A stretch of DNA of 57,434 bases from Lysobacterales bacterium (GTDB taxonomy: Bacteria; Pseudomonadota; Gammaproteobacteria; Xanthomonadales; SZUA-5), in the NCBI GenBank assembly GCA_019187485.1, contig JABAQR010000025.1:1-57434 (forward strand), in the 5' to 3' direction. Position numbers and translations under genes: made by a program. Positions 18,810-27,779 of this stretch are shown piece by piece (the first letter of the stretch is position 1; every line of letters starts with the position of its first letter). The notes under the pieces were generated by a model. It ran no database searches. It was given only the letters and a program-made list of their open reading frames with translations, and had not been told where the DNA came from.

Positions 18810-20213
18810 ATGCCCCGTACCCTCTTCGACAAACTCTGGGACGCCCACGTGGTGGTCCCCGAGACGGCCGATGCGCCGGCGGTGTTGTACATCGACCTGC
18901 ACCTGGTGCACGAGGTGACGTCGCCGCAGGCCTTCACGGAACTGCGCCAACGCGGCCTGCCGGTGCGGCGGACGGAGCGCACGCTGGCGACGCTGGATCA
19001 CTCGACGCCGACGTTACCGGCCGGCGCGAATGGGGAGCTGCCGTACTACACGGCGGAAGCAAAAATGCAGGTCGAGACCTTGCGCCGCAACGCCGCCGAA
19101 TTCGGCGTGCGCCTGTACGACTTCGGCTCAGGTCACCGCGGCGTCGTGCACGTGATTGGCCCGGAGCTCGGTGCGACCCAGCCGGGCATGACCATCGTCT
19201 GCGGCGACAGCCACACCAGCACCCACGGCGCCTTCGGCGCGATCGCCTTCGGCATCGGCACCAGCGAGGTCGGGCATGTGCTCGCCAGCCAGTGCCTGCT
19301 GCAACGCAAGCCGAAGACGATGGCGATCGAGGTGGACGGCAGGCTCGGCGCAGGCGTGTCGGCGAAAGATGTGATCCTGCACATCATCAAGAGCATCGGC
19401 GTCGAGGGCGGCACAGGCCACGCCATCGAGTACCGCGGCAGTGCGATCCGCGGGCTCGACATGGAGGGCCGCATGACCCTGTGCAACATGTCGATCGAAG
19501 CCGGCGCGCGCTGCGGCATGGTCGCGCCCGACGAGATCACCTTCGACTATCTGCGCGGCCGCCCGCTGGCGCCACAGGGCGCGGATTTCGAGGCCGCGGT
19601 CGCGCGCTGGCGCGCACTCGCCAGCGACGACGGTGCAAGCTTCGACCGCGTGGTGCGCATCGACGCCGCGGACATCGCGCCGACGGTGACCTGGGGCACG
19701 CATCCCGGCATGGGCGCGGCGATCGACGCCTCGGTGCCGGCCGACGACGACGCGCAGACCGTCAAGGCGCGTGCCTACATGGGCTTCGAGGCCGGCGAGG
19801 CGCTGGTCGGCCACCCGGTCGACGTGGTCTTCATCGGTTCCTGCACCAACGGCCGATTGTCCGATCTGCGCGTCGCCGCCAGCCTGTTGCGCGGGCGCAA
19901 GGTGCACCCGCGCGTGCGCATGCTGGTGGTGCCTGGCTCCGAAGCGGTCAAGCAGGGCGCCGAGGCCGAGGGCCTGCACGAGGTCTTCCGCGCCGCAGGT
20001 GCCGAGTGGCGCGAACCCGGCTGCTCGATGTGCATCGCGATGAACGGCGACCTGGTCGCTCCCGGCCAGACCAGCGTGTCGACCAGCAACCGCAATTTCG
20101 AAGGCCGCCAGGGCAAGGGCGCGCGCACCGTGCTCGCGAGCCCCGCCACCGCCGCGGCGAGCGCGATCGCGGGAGCGATTGCGGATCCGCGCGCCTTGCG
20201 CGCGGATCAGTGA
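18810..20213 (+). CDS. leuC: 3-isopropylmalate dehydratase large subunit
   Basis: A 467-residue aconitase-family subunit that, with LeuD, isomerises 2- to 3-isopropylmalate through a [4Fe-4S] cluster. The three cluster cysteines are visible: Cys345 in GSCTNGR, and Cys405 and Cys408 in GCSMC. Other signatures are [25 protein letters not shown] and [10 protein letters not shown]. The start ATG at 18810 opens [15 protein letters not shown], the conserved N-terminus, with AAGGA 4 nt upstream; the frame is open to 18780. The stop codon TGA is itself the first triplet of a GTGAGTR-type repeat arm. Confidence 0.97.
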   Translation: MPRTLFDKLWDAHVVVPETADAPAVLYIDLHLVHEVTSPQAFTELRQRGLPVRRTERTLATLDHSTPTLPAGANGELPYYTAEAKMQVETLRRNAAEFGVRLYDFGSGHRGVVHVIGPELGATQPGMTIVCGDSHTSTHGAFGAIAFGIGTSEVGHVLASQCLLQRKPKTMAIEVDGRLGAGVSAKDVILHIIKSIGVEGGTGHAIEYRGSAIRGLDMEGRMTLCNMSIEAGARCGMVAPDEITFDYLRGRPLAPQGADFEAAVARWRALASDDGASFDRVVRIDAADIAPTVTWGTHPGMGAAIDASVPADDDAQTVKARAYMGFEAGEALVGHPVDVVFIGSCTNGRLSDLRVAASLLRGRKVHPRVRMLVVPGSEAVKQGAEAEGLHEVFRAAGAEWREPGCSMCIAMNGDLVAPGQTSVSTSNRNFEGRQGKGARTVLASPATAAASAIAGAIADPRALRADQ

Positions 20214-20320
20214 GTGGTGAGTAGTGAGTGGTGAGTGGCAAAGGCCGGCGAGACCGGCTCAACCACGCACTCCGTGCTCGCCCGCTTCTGCCACTCACTA
20301 CTCACCACTCACTACTCACT
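20211..20320. repeat. Inverted heptad repeat, GTGAGTR type (family B), leuC-leuD gap
   Basis: The left arm 20211-20239 consists of tandem 7-nt units alternating TGAGTGG and TGAGTAG, and starts with the leuC stop codon. The right arm 20290-20320 is the complementary CACTCAC/TACTCAC series and ends 10 nt before the leuD ATG. The arms pair with a few mismatches and G-T wobbles. The loop is about 50 nt. Confidence 0.88.
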
Positions 20321-20330
20321 TCGCTCCCGA

Positions 20331-20900
20331 ATGAACCCCATCACCCGCATCCAAAGCACCACCCTGGTCCTGCCCCAGGAAAACATCGACACCGACCAGA
20401 TCATCCCGGCGCGTTTCCTGACGACCACCGAGCGCACCGGCCTGGGGCGGGCGGCGTTCTACGACTGGCGTTACGACGGCGAGGGGCACGAGCGCGCTGA
20501 CAGCCTGCTCAACGCACCCGAATCGCGCGGCCGCGCGATCCTCGTCGCCGGGCGCAACTTCGGCTGCGGCTCTTCGCGCGAACACGCGCCCTGGGCCTTG
20601 CTGGACTACGGATTCCAGGCGGTGATCAGCAGCGAGATCGCCGACATCTTCCGCTCGAACGCGCTGAAGAACGGGCTGGTCGCGATCGTGCTCGCGCCCG
20701 ACCAGCACGCCGAACTGCTGGCGCGGCCCGGAATCGAGCTTTGCATCGACCTCGAATCGATGAGCATCCGCGATCCCCACGGCTGGCGCGCCGGGTTCAC
20801 ACTGGACGCCTTCGCCAGGCGTTGCCTGATGATGGGCGTCGACCAGCTCGGCTACCTGCTGGCGCAGCGCGCGGCGATCGAGGCGTTCGAGGAGCGCTGA
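20331..20900 (+). CDS. leuD: 3-isopropylmalate dehydratase small subunit
   Basis: A 189-residue swivelling-domain partner of LeuC. Diagnostic blocks are [18 protein letters not shown] near the start and [15 protein letters not shown] in the middle, the substrate-binding loop. The ATG at 20331 opens the conserved N-terminus; the frame upstream is repeat DNA. Slightly shorter than the roughly 200-residue enterobacterial form but complete. Third gene of leuACDB. Its stop codon is again the first triplet of a GTGAGTR repeat. Confidence 0.97.
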   Translation: MNPITRIQSTTLVLPQENIDTDQIIPARFLTTTERTGLGRAAFYDWRYDGEGHERADSLLNAPESRGRAILVAGRNFGCGSSREHAPWALLDYGFQAVISSEIADIFRSNALKNGLVAIVLAPDQHAELLARPGIELCIDLESMSIRDPHGWRAGFTLDAFARRCLMMGVDQLGYLLAQRAAIEAFEER

Positions 20901-21066
20901 GTGGTGAGTAGTGAGTAAGAGCGGGCACAGACGGACGGTTTCGCGTGTTCCGGTTGTCCACGCCAAGGGCCACCCGCATTCACCCATCGCTGCGTCCGTG
21001 CCAGCTCCTACTCACCACTCACTACTCACCACTCACTACTCACTACTAACTACTCACTACTCACCC
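20898..21066. repeat. Inverted heptad repeat, GTGAGTR type (family B), leuD-leuB gap
   Basis: A short left arm (20898-20917) starts at the leuD stop codon. The longer right arm (about 21008-21065) has about eight tandem heptads of TACTCAC/CACTCAC/TACTAAC and ends 6 nt before the leuB start, so the leuB ribosome-binding region lies inside the repeat. The element fills almost the whole 171-nt gap. Confidence 0.88.
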
Positions 21067-21071
21067 CCAGC

Positions 21072-22127
21072 ATGCACTCCACCATCACCCTGCTCCCCGG
21101 CGACGGCATCGGCCCCGAAGTGGTCGGATGCGCCACCGAAGTGCTCGCGGCGATCGCCCAGCGCTTCGGCCACAGCTTCGATTTCCACGAGGCCCTGATC
21201 GGCGGTGCGGCGATCGACGCGACCGGCGATCCGCTGCCGGACGCAACGCTGCGGGCCTGTCGCGAGTCCGACGCGATCCTGCTCGGCGCCGTCGGCGGCC
21301 CGAAGTGGTCCGACCCGAACGCTTCGGTACGTCCCGAGCAGGGTCTGCTGAAGCTGCGCCGCGAACTCGGCCTGTACGCCAACCTGCGCCCGGTGACCGT
21401 GCATCCGCAGCTCGCCGAGCTCGCACCGGTGAAGTCGGATCGGCTGGTCGGGGTCGATTTGCTGGTGGTGCGCGAGCTGACCGGCGGCATCTATTTCGGC
21501 GAAAAGCGCCGCGAGGGCGATGTCGCCGTCGACGTGTGCAGCTACAGCGTCGCCGAGGTCGAGCGCGTGGTCCGCCTCGCGGCGCGCTTGGCCGGTGCGC
21601 GCAAGGGCCGGCTGACCCAGGTGGACAAGGCCAACGTGCTGGAAACCTCACGCCTGTGGCGCCAGGTCACCACGCGCGTGGTCGAAACCGAGTTCCCGGA
21701 ACTGCAGCTCGAACACCAGCTGGTGGACTCGATGGCCATGCACCTGATCGCCAAGCCGGCGGCCTACGACGTGATCGTCACCGAGAACCTGTTCGGCGAC
21801 ATCCTGACCGACGAGGCCGGCCTGCTCGCCGGATCGCTCGGGCTGCTGCCTTCCGCCTCGCTCGGCGATGGCGGTCCCGGCGTCTACGAACCGATCCACG
21901 GCAGCGCGCCCGACATCGCCGGCCAGGACAAGGCCAACCCGATCGGCACGATCCTGAGCGCGGCCATGCTGCTGCGCTGGAGCCTGAAGCTGGATGCTGA
22001 AGCGCGCGCCATCGAGGCCGCAGTGACCGCGGTGCTCGACGCAGGCCTGCGCACCCCGGACATCGCCGGCGATGGCCCGTCCGTGGGCACGCGGGCGATG
22101 ACGACGGCGGTGCTGGCGGAAATCTGA
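21072..22127 (+). CDS. leuB: 3-isopropylmalate dehydrogenase
   Basis: A 351-residue NAD-dependent beta-decarboxylating dehydrogenase that converts 3-isopropylmalate to 2-oxoisocaproate, the precursor transaminated to leucine by ilvE. Recognised from [12 protein letters not shown] at the N-terminus, [16 protein letters not shown], and the NAD/metal segment [19 protein letters not shown] followed by [18 protein letters not shown]. The ATG at 21072 is the only sensible start. Last leucine-pathway gene of the cluster. Confidence 0.97.
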   Translation: MHSTITLLPGDGIGPEVVGCATEVLAAIAQRFGHSFDFHEALIGGAAIDATGDPLPDATLRACRESDAILLGAVGGPKWSDPNASVRPEQGLLKLRRELGLYANLRPVTVHPQLAELAPVKSDRLVGVDLLVVRELTGGIYFGEKRREGDVAVDVCSYSVAEVERVVRLAARLAGARKGRLTQVDKANVLETSRLWRQVTTRVVETEFPELQLEHQLVDSMAMHLIAKPAAYDVIVTENLFGDILTDEAGLLAGSLGLLPSASLGDGGPGVYEPIHGSAPDIAGQDKANPIGTILSAAMLLRWSLKLDAEARAIEAAVTAVLDAGLRTPDIAGDGPSVGTRAMTTAVLAEI

Positions 22128-22130
22128 GAA

Positions 22131-22291
22131 GCGGGGGAAAAGAAGCGGGGCAGGGGTCAGGAGACCTGACTCGAGTCACGACAAGTGCCTCGAACGTTGG
22201 ACGCGCCCATCCGACGCCTCTTCCAGCCGCCCGACTTACTGCACGATGCGGTCCCGAGGCTGGTCCCCCCGCCCCCTGCCCCTTCCCCCGC
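22131..22291. repeat. Inverted G-rich/C-rich repeat (family D), leuB-dusB gap
   Basis: A left arm GCGGGGGAAAAGAAGCGGGG continued by CAGGGGTCAGG (22131-22161) is largely complementary to the C-rich right arm 22262-22291. Inside lie a small perfect hairpin GTCAGG-AGA-CCTGAC (22156-22170) and the palindrome ACTCGAGT (22169-22176). It starts 4 nt after the leuB stop codon and ends 18 nt before dusB. Confidence 0.7.
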
Positions 22292-22309
22292 TACTCCCGC
22301 ACCCACCCC

Positions 22310-23293
22310 ATGCTCCACATCGGCCCCCACCTGATCTCCCCGCCGCTGGTCCTCGCGCCGATGGCCGGGGTCACCGACAAGCCTTTCCGCCAGTTGTGCA
22401 AGCGGCTCGGCGCGGGCCTCGCCGTGTCCGAGATGACCACCTCCGACGCGCGCCTGTGGGACACGCCGAAAAGCCGCTGGCGCATGGACCATGCGGGCGA
22501 GCCGGCGCCGATCAGCGTGCAGATCGCGGGCTACGATCCGAAGCAGCTGGCCGAGGCCGCGCGCTTCAACGTCGACCACGGCGCCGACCTCATCGACATC
22601 AACATGGGCTGCCCGGCGAAGAAGGTCTGCAAGGTCGACGCCGGCTCCGCGCTGATGCGCGACGAGGCGCTGGTCGGGCGCATCCTCGACGCGGTGGTCG
22701 CCGCGGTGCCGGTGCCGGTCACGCTGAAGATCCGTACCGGCTGGTGCCGTGCGGTCAGGAACGCGCTGGCGATCGCGCGCATCGCCGAAAGCGCCGGCAT
22801 CGCCGCGCTGGCGATCCACGGGCGCACGCGCGAGGACATGTACGCAGGCGAGGCCGAGTACGCGACCATCGCCGAGGTCAAGGCCGCGCTGCGCATCCCG
22901 GTGCTCGCCAATGGCGACATCGACTCCCCGCACAAGGCGCAGGCGGTGCTCGCCGCCACCGGCTGCGACGGCCTGCTGGTCGGTCGCGCCGCCCAGGGCC
23001 GTCCGTGGATTTTCCGCGAGATCGCGCACTTCCTCGCAACCGGCCGCGAGCTGCCGCCGCCGGGCACGGCCGAGACCGCCGACATCCTGCTCGGCCACCT
23101 GCGCGCGCTGTACGCCTTCTACGGCGAGCACCACGGCCTGCGCATCGCGCGCAAGCACCTCGGCTGGTACGCGAAGACGCGCGCGGATGGCCCAGCCTTC
23201 CGGCAGGAAGCATTGCGCCACGAGGACGCCACCGCGCAGTACGCCTGCACCGAGCGCTGGTTGCAAGGCGAAACATTCGCGCTGGCGGCCTGA
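22310..23293 (+). CDS. dusB: tRNA-dihydrouridine synthase B
   Basis: A 327-residue FMN-dependent enzyme that reduces uridine to dihydrouridine in the tRNA D-loop. TIM-barrel signatures: APMAGVTDKPFR at the N-terminus, SVQIAGYDP, INMGCPAKKV with the catalytic Cys101, KIRTGW, and AIHGRTRE, followed by the helical C-terminal domain. INMGCPAKKVC and the IGPH start favour DusB over DusA or DusC. In enterobacteria dusB is followed by fis; here glmU follows instead. The ATG at 22310 is adopted; no clear Shine-Dalgarno is present because the C-rich repeat lies directly upstream. Confidence 0.93.
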   Translation: MLHIGPHLISPPLVLAPMAGVTDKPFRQLCKRLGAGLAVSEMTTSDARLWDTPKSRWRMDHAGEPAPISVQIAGYDPKQLAEAARFNVDHGADLIDINMGCPAKKVCKVDAGSALMRDEALVGRILDAVVAAVPVPVTLKIRTGWCRAVRNALAIARIAESAGIAALAIHGRTREDMYAGEAEYATIAEVKAALRIPVLANGDIDSPHKAQAVLAATGCDGLLVGRAAQGRPWIFREIAHFLATGRELPPPGTAETADILLGHLRALYAFYGEHHGLRIARKHLGWYAKTRADGPAFRQEALRHEDATAQYACTERWLQGETFALAA

Positions 23294-23296
23294 TCG

Positions 23297-23330
23297 AGGC
23301 CCATCGCGACGCATGCGTCGCTCCCACGAT
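23297..23330. repeat. REP-like palindromic element between dusB and glmU
   Basis: It contains a perfect 16-bp palindrome, GCGACGCATGCGTCGC (23305-23320), flanked by CCCAT and TCCCAC. The CATCGCGNNNNCGCTCCCAC layout resembles REP elements of pseudomonads and xanthomonads. A possibly related GGGAGCGCCGCGACC sequence follows glmU at about 24769-24783. Confidence 0.6.
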
Positions 23331-23339
23331 GGCCTGCGT

Positions 23340-23345
23340 GGATAA
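23340..23345 (+). promoter_or_regulatory. Candidate -10 box for glmU
   Basis: GATAAT (5 of 6 consensus) lies 31-36 nt before the glmU ATG, just after the REP-like palindrome. No good -35 is seen; the palindrome occupies that position. Confidence 0.35.
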
Positions 23346-23375
23346 TCCGCGCCCTCGACCTCGCAGGACGTCCGG

Positions 23376-24746
23376 ATGGATTCCAACCCGCTGCACGTGA
23401 TCGTGCTCGCCGCCGGCGAGGGCCGACGCATGCGCTCGGCTTTGCCGAAGGTACTGGTGCCACTCGCCGGACGGCCGATGCTGGACCACGTGCTGGATGC
23501 CGCGCGTGCGCTTGAACCGACCGGCATCAGCGTGGTCTGGGGCCACCGCGGCGAGGCACTGCGCGCGGCCTGTGCGAATGCGCAGGATCTCGACTGGGTG
23601 CACCAGGCCGAGCAGCGCGGCACCGGCCATGCGGTCGCGCTGGCGCTGCCGGGAATCGCCGACGACACCCGCGTATTGGTGCTGTACGGTGACGTGCCGC
23701 TGCTGACCGCAAACACACTGCGCCCACTCGCCGAGGCGCCCGCCGAGCTCGCGGTGCTGACCGCCTACCTCGCCGATCCGCACGGTTACGGACGTGTGCT
23801 GACGAACGCCGATGGCCGCGTCGACCGGATCGTCGAGGAGCGCGATGCGAACGCCGAGGAGCGGCGCGTGCACGTGGTCAACACCGGCGTGGTCGCGGCA
23901 CAGGCCGGCGCGCTGCGCGCGTGGCTGGCGCGGGTGCGGCCTGACAACGCGCAGGGCGAGCTGTACCTGACCGACGTGTTCGCACTCGCAGCCGCCGAGG
24001 GTCGCGCCGCGCTGGCGGTGCCCTGCGCCGACCCGCACGAGGCCTTCGGCGCCAACGACGCCTGGCAACTCGCCGAACTGGAGCGTTACTACCAGCGCCG
24101 GCTGCTGCGCGAACTTTGCCGCGCCGGCCTGCGCGTGGCGGATCCGGCGCGCGTCGACGTGCGTGGACAGCTCGCGCATGGCCAGGATGTCGAGATCGAT
24201 GTCGACGTGATCGTCGAGGGCCGTGTCGAGCTCGGCGACGGCGTGCACATCGGCCCGTACACGCGCGTGCGCAACGCGCGCCTCGCGCCCGGCACCGAGG
24301 TGCTCGCGCACTGCGACCTCGACGGCGTCGTCACCCACGGCCCTTGCCGCATCGGCCCATACGCGCGCCTGCGACCGGGCACCGAGCTCGAGGCCGATGC
24401 GCATGTCGGCAACTTCGTCGAGACCAAGCAGGCGCGCATCGGCCGCGGCTCCAAGGCCAACCACCTGAGCTACGTCGGCGACGCCGTGGTCGGCGCCGGC
24501 GTCAACCTCGGCGCCGGCACCATCACCTGCAACTACGACGGCGTGAACAAGCACGTCACCCACATCGAGGACGGCGCCTTCATCGGCTCGAACTCCTCGC
24601 TGGTGGCCCCGGTGACCATCGGCGCCGGCGCGACCATCGGCGCGGGCTCGACGATCGCGCGCGACGCACCCGCCGGCGAGCTGACCGTGGCGCGCGCCAA
24701 GCAGGGCACCATCAAGGGCTGGAAGCGACCGACGCGCAAGGCCTGA
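23376..24746 (+). CDS. glmU: Bifunctional GlmU (glucosamine-1-P acetyltransferase / UDP-GlcNAc pyrophosphorylase)
   Basis: A 456-residue cytosolic enzyme making UDP-GlcNAc, the precursor for peptidoglycan and lipid A. The N-terminal uridyltransferase shows [17 protein letters not shown] (about 11-27), [11 protein letters not shown] and YGDVPLL. The C-terminal left-handed beta-helix has hexapeptide repeats from about 255, including [38 protein letters not shown] and [13 protein letters not shown], the acetyl-CoA/active-site region. Length equals the E. coli protein. It shares a pathway with the adjacent convergent lpxH (lipid A). Confidence 0.97.
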   Translation: MDSNPLHVIVLAAGEGRRMRSALPKVLVPLAGRPMLDHVLDAARALEPTGISVVWGHRGEALRAACANAQDLDWVHQAEQRGTGHAVALALPGIADDTRVLVLYGDVPLLTANTLRPLAEAPAELAVLTAYLADPHGYGRVLTNADGRVDRIVEERDANAEERRVHVVNTGVVAAQAGALRAWLARVRPDNAQGELYLTDVFALAAAEGRAALAVPCADPHEAFGANDAWQLAELERYYQRRLLRELCRAGLRVADPARVDVRGQLAHGQDVEIDVDVIVEGRVELGDGVHIGPYTRVRNARLAPGTEVLAHCDLDGVVTHGPCRIGPYARLRPGTELEADAHVGNFVETKQARIGRGSKANHLSYVGDAVVGAGVNLGAGTITCNYDGVNKHVTHIEDGAFIGSNSSLVAPVTIGAGATIGAGSTIARDAPAGELTVARAKQGTIKGWKRPTRKA

Positions 24747-24832
24747 TCGGGCGATGGCGCGGCCCATGCGGGAGCGCCGCGACCGGGACCGCGACACCTT
24801 GCGTCCAGCCGGCAGCGTCGCTGGCGGCGCTG

Positions 24833-25564
24833 CTACACGAGGACTTCGGTGCCTTCAAAGGCCAGCGTCGCCTGCTCGCCGTCCACGCACAGCCACGAGG
24901 CCGCGCGCGGCCAGTCGCCGAGAACGATGCGCCGGCGACCGCTTCCGAGTTCGTGCACCGCCGGCCGGTGCGTATGCCCGTGGATGATCCAGTCGGCGCC
25001 GGTGTCCGCCTGCAGCGCGGACACCGCGCCCGCGTTGACGTCCATGATCTCCGCGGGCGCCATCGCCGTGTGCGCGGCGCTCTGCGCGCGCGCCTGCGCG
25101 GCGAAGTCGCGGCGTGCGGCCAGCGGCTGCGCCAGGAACTGCTGCTGCCAGCGCGGATCGCGCAGTTGCCGGCGCACCGCCTGGTACTCGACATCGTCGG
25201 TGCACAGCGTGTCGCCGTGCAGCAGCGCGACGCGCCGTCCGGCAAGTTCGATGATCTCGACCTCGGCGAGCAGGCGCGCACCGGCGCGCGCCGCGAAGTC
25301 GGCGCCGATCAGGAAATCGCGGTTGCCGTGGGTGATGAAGATGGCGACTCCGGCATCGGCGAGTGCACGCAGCCGCTGCGTCACCGCCAGCGCCAGCGGG
25401 GCGTCGTCGTCGTCGCCGACCCAGGCCTCGAAGACATCGCCGAGCAGGTAGAGCGCCGCCGCACGGTCGGCGGCGACGCGTCCACAGAATTCGCTGAAGC
25501 GGTCGAAGACGGCGTCCTCGACCGCGGTCAGGTGCAGGTCGGACGCGAACCAGATCGCGCCCAC
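24833..25564 (-). CDS. lpxH: UDP-2,3-diacylglucosamine diphosphatase
   Basis: A 243-residue calcineurin-like metallophosphoesterase of lipid A synthesis (UDP-diacyl-GlcN to lipid X) at the inner-membrane face. Metal motifs are visible: SDLHL (Asp9, His11), GDVFE, GNRDFL, and GHTHRP near the C-terminus. The start is GTG at 25564, opening IWFASDLHL close to the canonical N-terminus. It lies 9 nt after the ppiA stop codon, so translation is probably coupled. The ppi-lpxH pair is common in related gammaproteobacteria. Confidence 0.94.
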   Translation of the reverse strand: MGAIWFASDLHLTAVEDAVFDRFSEFCGRVAADRAAALYLLGDVFEAWVGDDDDAPLALAVTQRLRALADAGVAIFITHGNRDFLIGADFAARAGARLLAEVEIIELAGRRVALLHGDTLCTDDVEYQAVRRQLRDPRWQQQFLAQPLAARRDFAAQARAQSAAHTAMAPAEIMDVNAGAVSALQADTGADWIIHGHTHRPAVHELGSGRRRIVLGDWPRAASWLCVDGEQATLAFEGTEVLV

Positions 25565-25573
25565 GGGTTCAGC

Positions 25574-26179
25574 TCACTGCGCGGCCGGCGCGGCGATCTC
25601 GGCCGCGGCTTCCTCGAGCGTGGCTTTCTCGATCACCACATAGGGGCGCGGCAGGTTCTGGAACTCCGGTGAGAACTGGCTGGTCGGCATCGTTTTGATC
25701 TTGTCGACGACGTCGGTGCCCGCCACCACCTTGCCGAACACCGCATAGCCCCAGGTGCGGCCGTCGGCGGTGCTGGTGTGGTCGAGCGCCTTGTTGTCGG
25801 CGACGTTGATGAAGAACTGGCTGGTCGCCGAGTGCGGATCGCCGGTGCGCGCCATCGCCACCGTGTAGCGCAGGTTCGACAAGCCGTTGGTGGCCTCGTT
25901 CTGGATCGGTGCGCGCAATCCGCCCTTGCCGACGAGCTCGGTGGTGTAGCCGCCGCCCTGGATCATGAAATTGTCGATCACGCGGTGGAAGATGGTGCCG
26001 TCGTACTGACCGGCCTTCACATAGGCCACGAAGTTCTCGACCGACTTCGGTGCCTTGGCGGCGTCGAGCTCGATCACGATGTCGCCTTGGTTGGTCTTCA
26101 ACGTGACCTTCGGGTTGGACTGTGCGAAGGCAGTGGCGGACAAGGTCAGCAGCAAGGTGGCGGCGGCAAAACGGACCAC
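25574..26179 (-). CDS. ppiA: Periplasmic cyclophilin-type peptidyl-prolyl isomerase
   Basis: A 201-residue cyclophilin assisting protein folding. The N-terminal signal peptide (residues 1-19, ending AFA) directs it to the periplasm. Core motifs: [17 protein letters not shown] and [14 protein letters not shown]-terminal Glu/Ala-rich tail follows. The start is GTG at 26179, with GGAG at good spacing upstream. The gene name is by similarity to periplasmic PpiA; a cytosolic PpiB relative is excluded by the signal peptide. Forms a two-gene unit with lpxH. Confidence 0.93.
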   Translation of the reverse strand: MVRFAAATLLLTLSATAFAQSNPKVTLKTNQGDIVIELDAAKAPKSVENFVAYVKAGQYDGTIFHRVIDNFMIQGGGYTTELVGKGGLRAPIQNEATNGLSNLRYTVAMARTGDPHSATSQFFINVADNKALDHTSTADGRTWGYAVFGKVVAGTDVVDKIKTMPTSQFSPEFQNLPRPYVVIEKATLEEAAAEIAAPAAQ

Positions 26180-26572
26180 GGGGCGATCTCCATCCAGGGA
26201 AGGGTGCCAGTGATATCAGATATGAGCTGAACGCGGCGGGGAATTTCCCAGGCGGGGCGGACTGCCGACCTGGCGGCCGCTGTGTTGCTTGCGCCACAGG
26301 CGGTCGGCATCGAGGCGCTGGCGGCGCACCCGCGCAAGAGTGCGCAGGGCCTGCACGGCGGACGCACCGGTCGCGTACCCGAATTCGCAGGCTGCACGAC
26401 CGCGCCCGGCGACTGGACCCACGCCGACGCGGACACCGTGCCGGTGTCGCCCAAGCGCCTGCATGCGGAATGGGCGTGTGAAAAGTGAATCGTGAAAGCA
26501 GGCTGGTCTGTCTGTCACCATTTCCTTGTCGCTTTCAGCTCTGCCGTCCCACACGCCACCGGAGAAGCTGCC
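26180..26572. other. 393-nt divergent gap between ppiA and the oxidoreductase
   Basis: Contains the near-palindrome ATATCAGATAT (26213-26223), 34 nt upstream of the ppiA start and overlapping its likely -10 region, so it is a candidate operator. A half-repeat of the GTGAAAC family (GTGAAAAGTGAATCGTGAAAG) lies at about 26478-26498. A 68-codon frame at 26282-26488 has no recognisable protein character. Nothing else is supported. Confidence 0.5.
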
Positions 26573-27568
26573 ATGCCCAAGGCCTTGCATCTGATCGCCC
26601 GTCCCGAAGGCGAGCCCAAGGACTCCGATTTCGAACTGCGCCCGGTCGAGTCGCGCGCGCTCAACGACGGCGAGGCACGCGTCGCGGTGCGCTACGTGTC
26701 GGTCGATCCGGCGATGCGCATCTGGATGACCGAGCAGAAGTCTTACTGGCCGCCCGTGAAACTGGGCGAGGTGATGCGCGCCGGCGGCGTCGGCGAGGTG
26801 ATCGAATCGCGCAATCCACGTCTACCGGTCGGAACCTGGGTGGGTGGCATGACCGGCGTGGCCGAGGAACTCATCACCGACGGCCGTGGCCTGCGTCCCT
26901 TCGACGCCAGGACGCTGCCGGATCCGACCTGGGCGCTGCATGTGTTCGGCGCGACCGGTTTCACCGCGTACTTCGGACTCAAGGAGATCGGCCAGGCGAA
27001 GGCCGGCGAGACCGTCGTGGTGTCCGCCGCCGCGGGCGCGGTCGGATCCACCGTCGTCCAGCTCGCGAAGGCCTGGGGCTGCCGCGTGGTCGGCATCGCC
27101 GGCGGGCCCGAGAAGTGCGCCTACGTGAAGGACGAACTCGGCGCCGACGCGGTCGTCGACTACAAGCGCGAGCAGATCGGCAAGGCCCTTCACGAGACCT
27201 GCCCGGAGGGCATCGACGTGTATTTCGACAACGTCGGCGGCGAGATCCTGGATGCCGTGCTGAAGCGCCTGAAGCTGCGCGCGCGCATCGTGGTCTGTGG
27301 CGGCATCTCGCAGTACAACGGCAGCGGTACACCCTTCGGCCCGAGCAACTACCTCGCGCTGATCTCGGCGCGCGCACGCATGGAGGGCTTCGTCGTCATC
27401 GACTACCTGCACCGCGGCGAGGAGGCGATCACGGCGATGGCGCCGCTGGTGGCTACGGGCAAACTCAAGGGCAAGATCGACGCGATGGAGGGCATCGACA
27501 ACTTCGCCGCCTGCCTGCGTCGCCTGCTGTCCGGCCGCAACTTCGGCAAGCAAGTGCTGCGGATGTAG
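26573..27568 (+). CDS. NADP-dependent MDR oxidoreductase (CurA/YncB type)
   Basis: A 331-residue medium-chain dehydrogenase/reductase of the zinc-free leukotriene B4 12-hydroxydehydrogenase / quinone-reductase type. Signs: RYVSVDPAMRIWM in the N-terminal GroES-like domain, GATGFTAYFGL, the nucleotide-binding VSAAAGAVGSTVVQLAK (about 150-166), FDNVGGEILDAVL, and CGGISQYN. No structural-zinc cysteines are present. The ATG at 26573 has GGAGAA 7 nt upstream; the frame open to 26492 lacks protein character. Substrate unknown. Likely monocistronic, with a repeat element downstream. Confidence 0.9.
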   Translation: MPKALHLIARPEGEPKDSDFELRPVESRALNDGEARVAVRYVSVDPAMRIWMTEQKSYWPPVKLGEVMRAGGVGEVIESRNPRLPVGTWVGGMTGVAEELITDGRGLRPFDARTLPDPTWALHVFGATGFTAYFGLKEIGQAKAGETVVVSAAAGAVGSTVVQLAKAWGCRVVGIAGGPEKCAYVKDELGADAVVDYKREQIGKALHETCPEGIDVYFDNVGGEILDAVLKRLKLRARIVVCGGISQYNGSGTPFGPSNYLALISARARMEGFVVIDYLHRGEEAITAMAPLVATGKLKGKIDAMEGIDNFAACLRRLLSGRNFGKQVLRM

Positions 27569-27580
27569 GTCCGGTTGCCG

Positions 27581-27672
27581 CACGCAAAAGGAGCAGATTC
27601 AGGCAGAGGACCGCTTGGGCCGCCGTTTTCCTTTGCGTCCTTTCTTCCCCCCTTTGCGTACTTTGCGTCCGA
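27581..27672. repeat. Inverted repeat, GACGCAAAG type (family A), oxidoreductase-aspS gap
   Basis: A degenerate left arm (CACGCAAAAGGAG, 27581-27593) faces a well-kept right arm (about 27628-27672) with the units CTTTGCGTCC, CTTTGCGTA and CTTTGCGTCCGACG. The right arm is nearly identical to that at 29725-29770, including the TTTGCGTACTTTGCGTCC core. Confidence 0.75.
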
Positions 27673-27714
27673 CGCTCTTCCGCTCCTGTCGGAACAAGGA
27701 GAGGCGACGCTCGT

Positions 27715-27743
27715 TTGCGGCCTCACGCATGGGTCCGTAGCAT
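27715..27743 (+). promoter_or_regulatory. Candidate aspS promoter
   Basis: TTGCGG (27715-27720) and TAGCAT (27738-27743) are separated by exactly 17 nt. The predicted start is about 30 nt before the aspS ATG and just downstream of the repeat element. Confidence 0.42.
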
Positions 27744-27779
27744 GCGCGGCCCCTTCGCCCCTCGATCCGAGAGCGTGCC

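Noticed and set aside
20898..21066. CRISPR array in the heptad repeats
   Set aside because: Units are 7 nt and directly tandem, with no spacers of regular length and no cas genes.
26282..26488. Small 68-codon gene before the oxidoreductase
   Set aside because: No Shine-Dalgarno, no recognisable fold or signal, and an overlapping alternative frame of similar length; its end lies in a repeat half-element.
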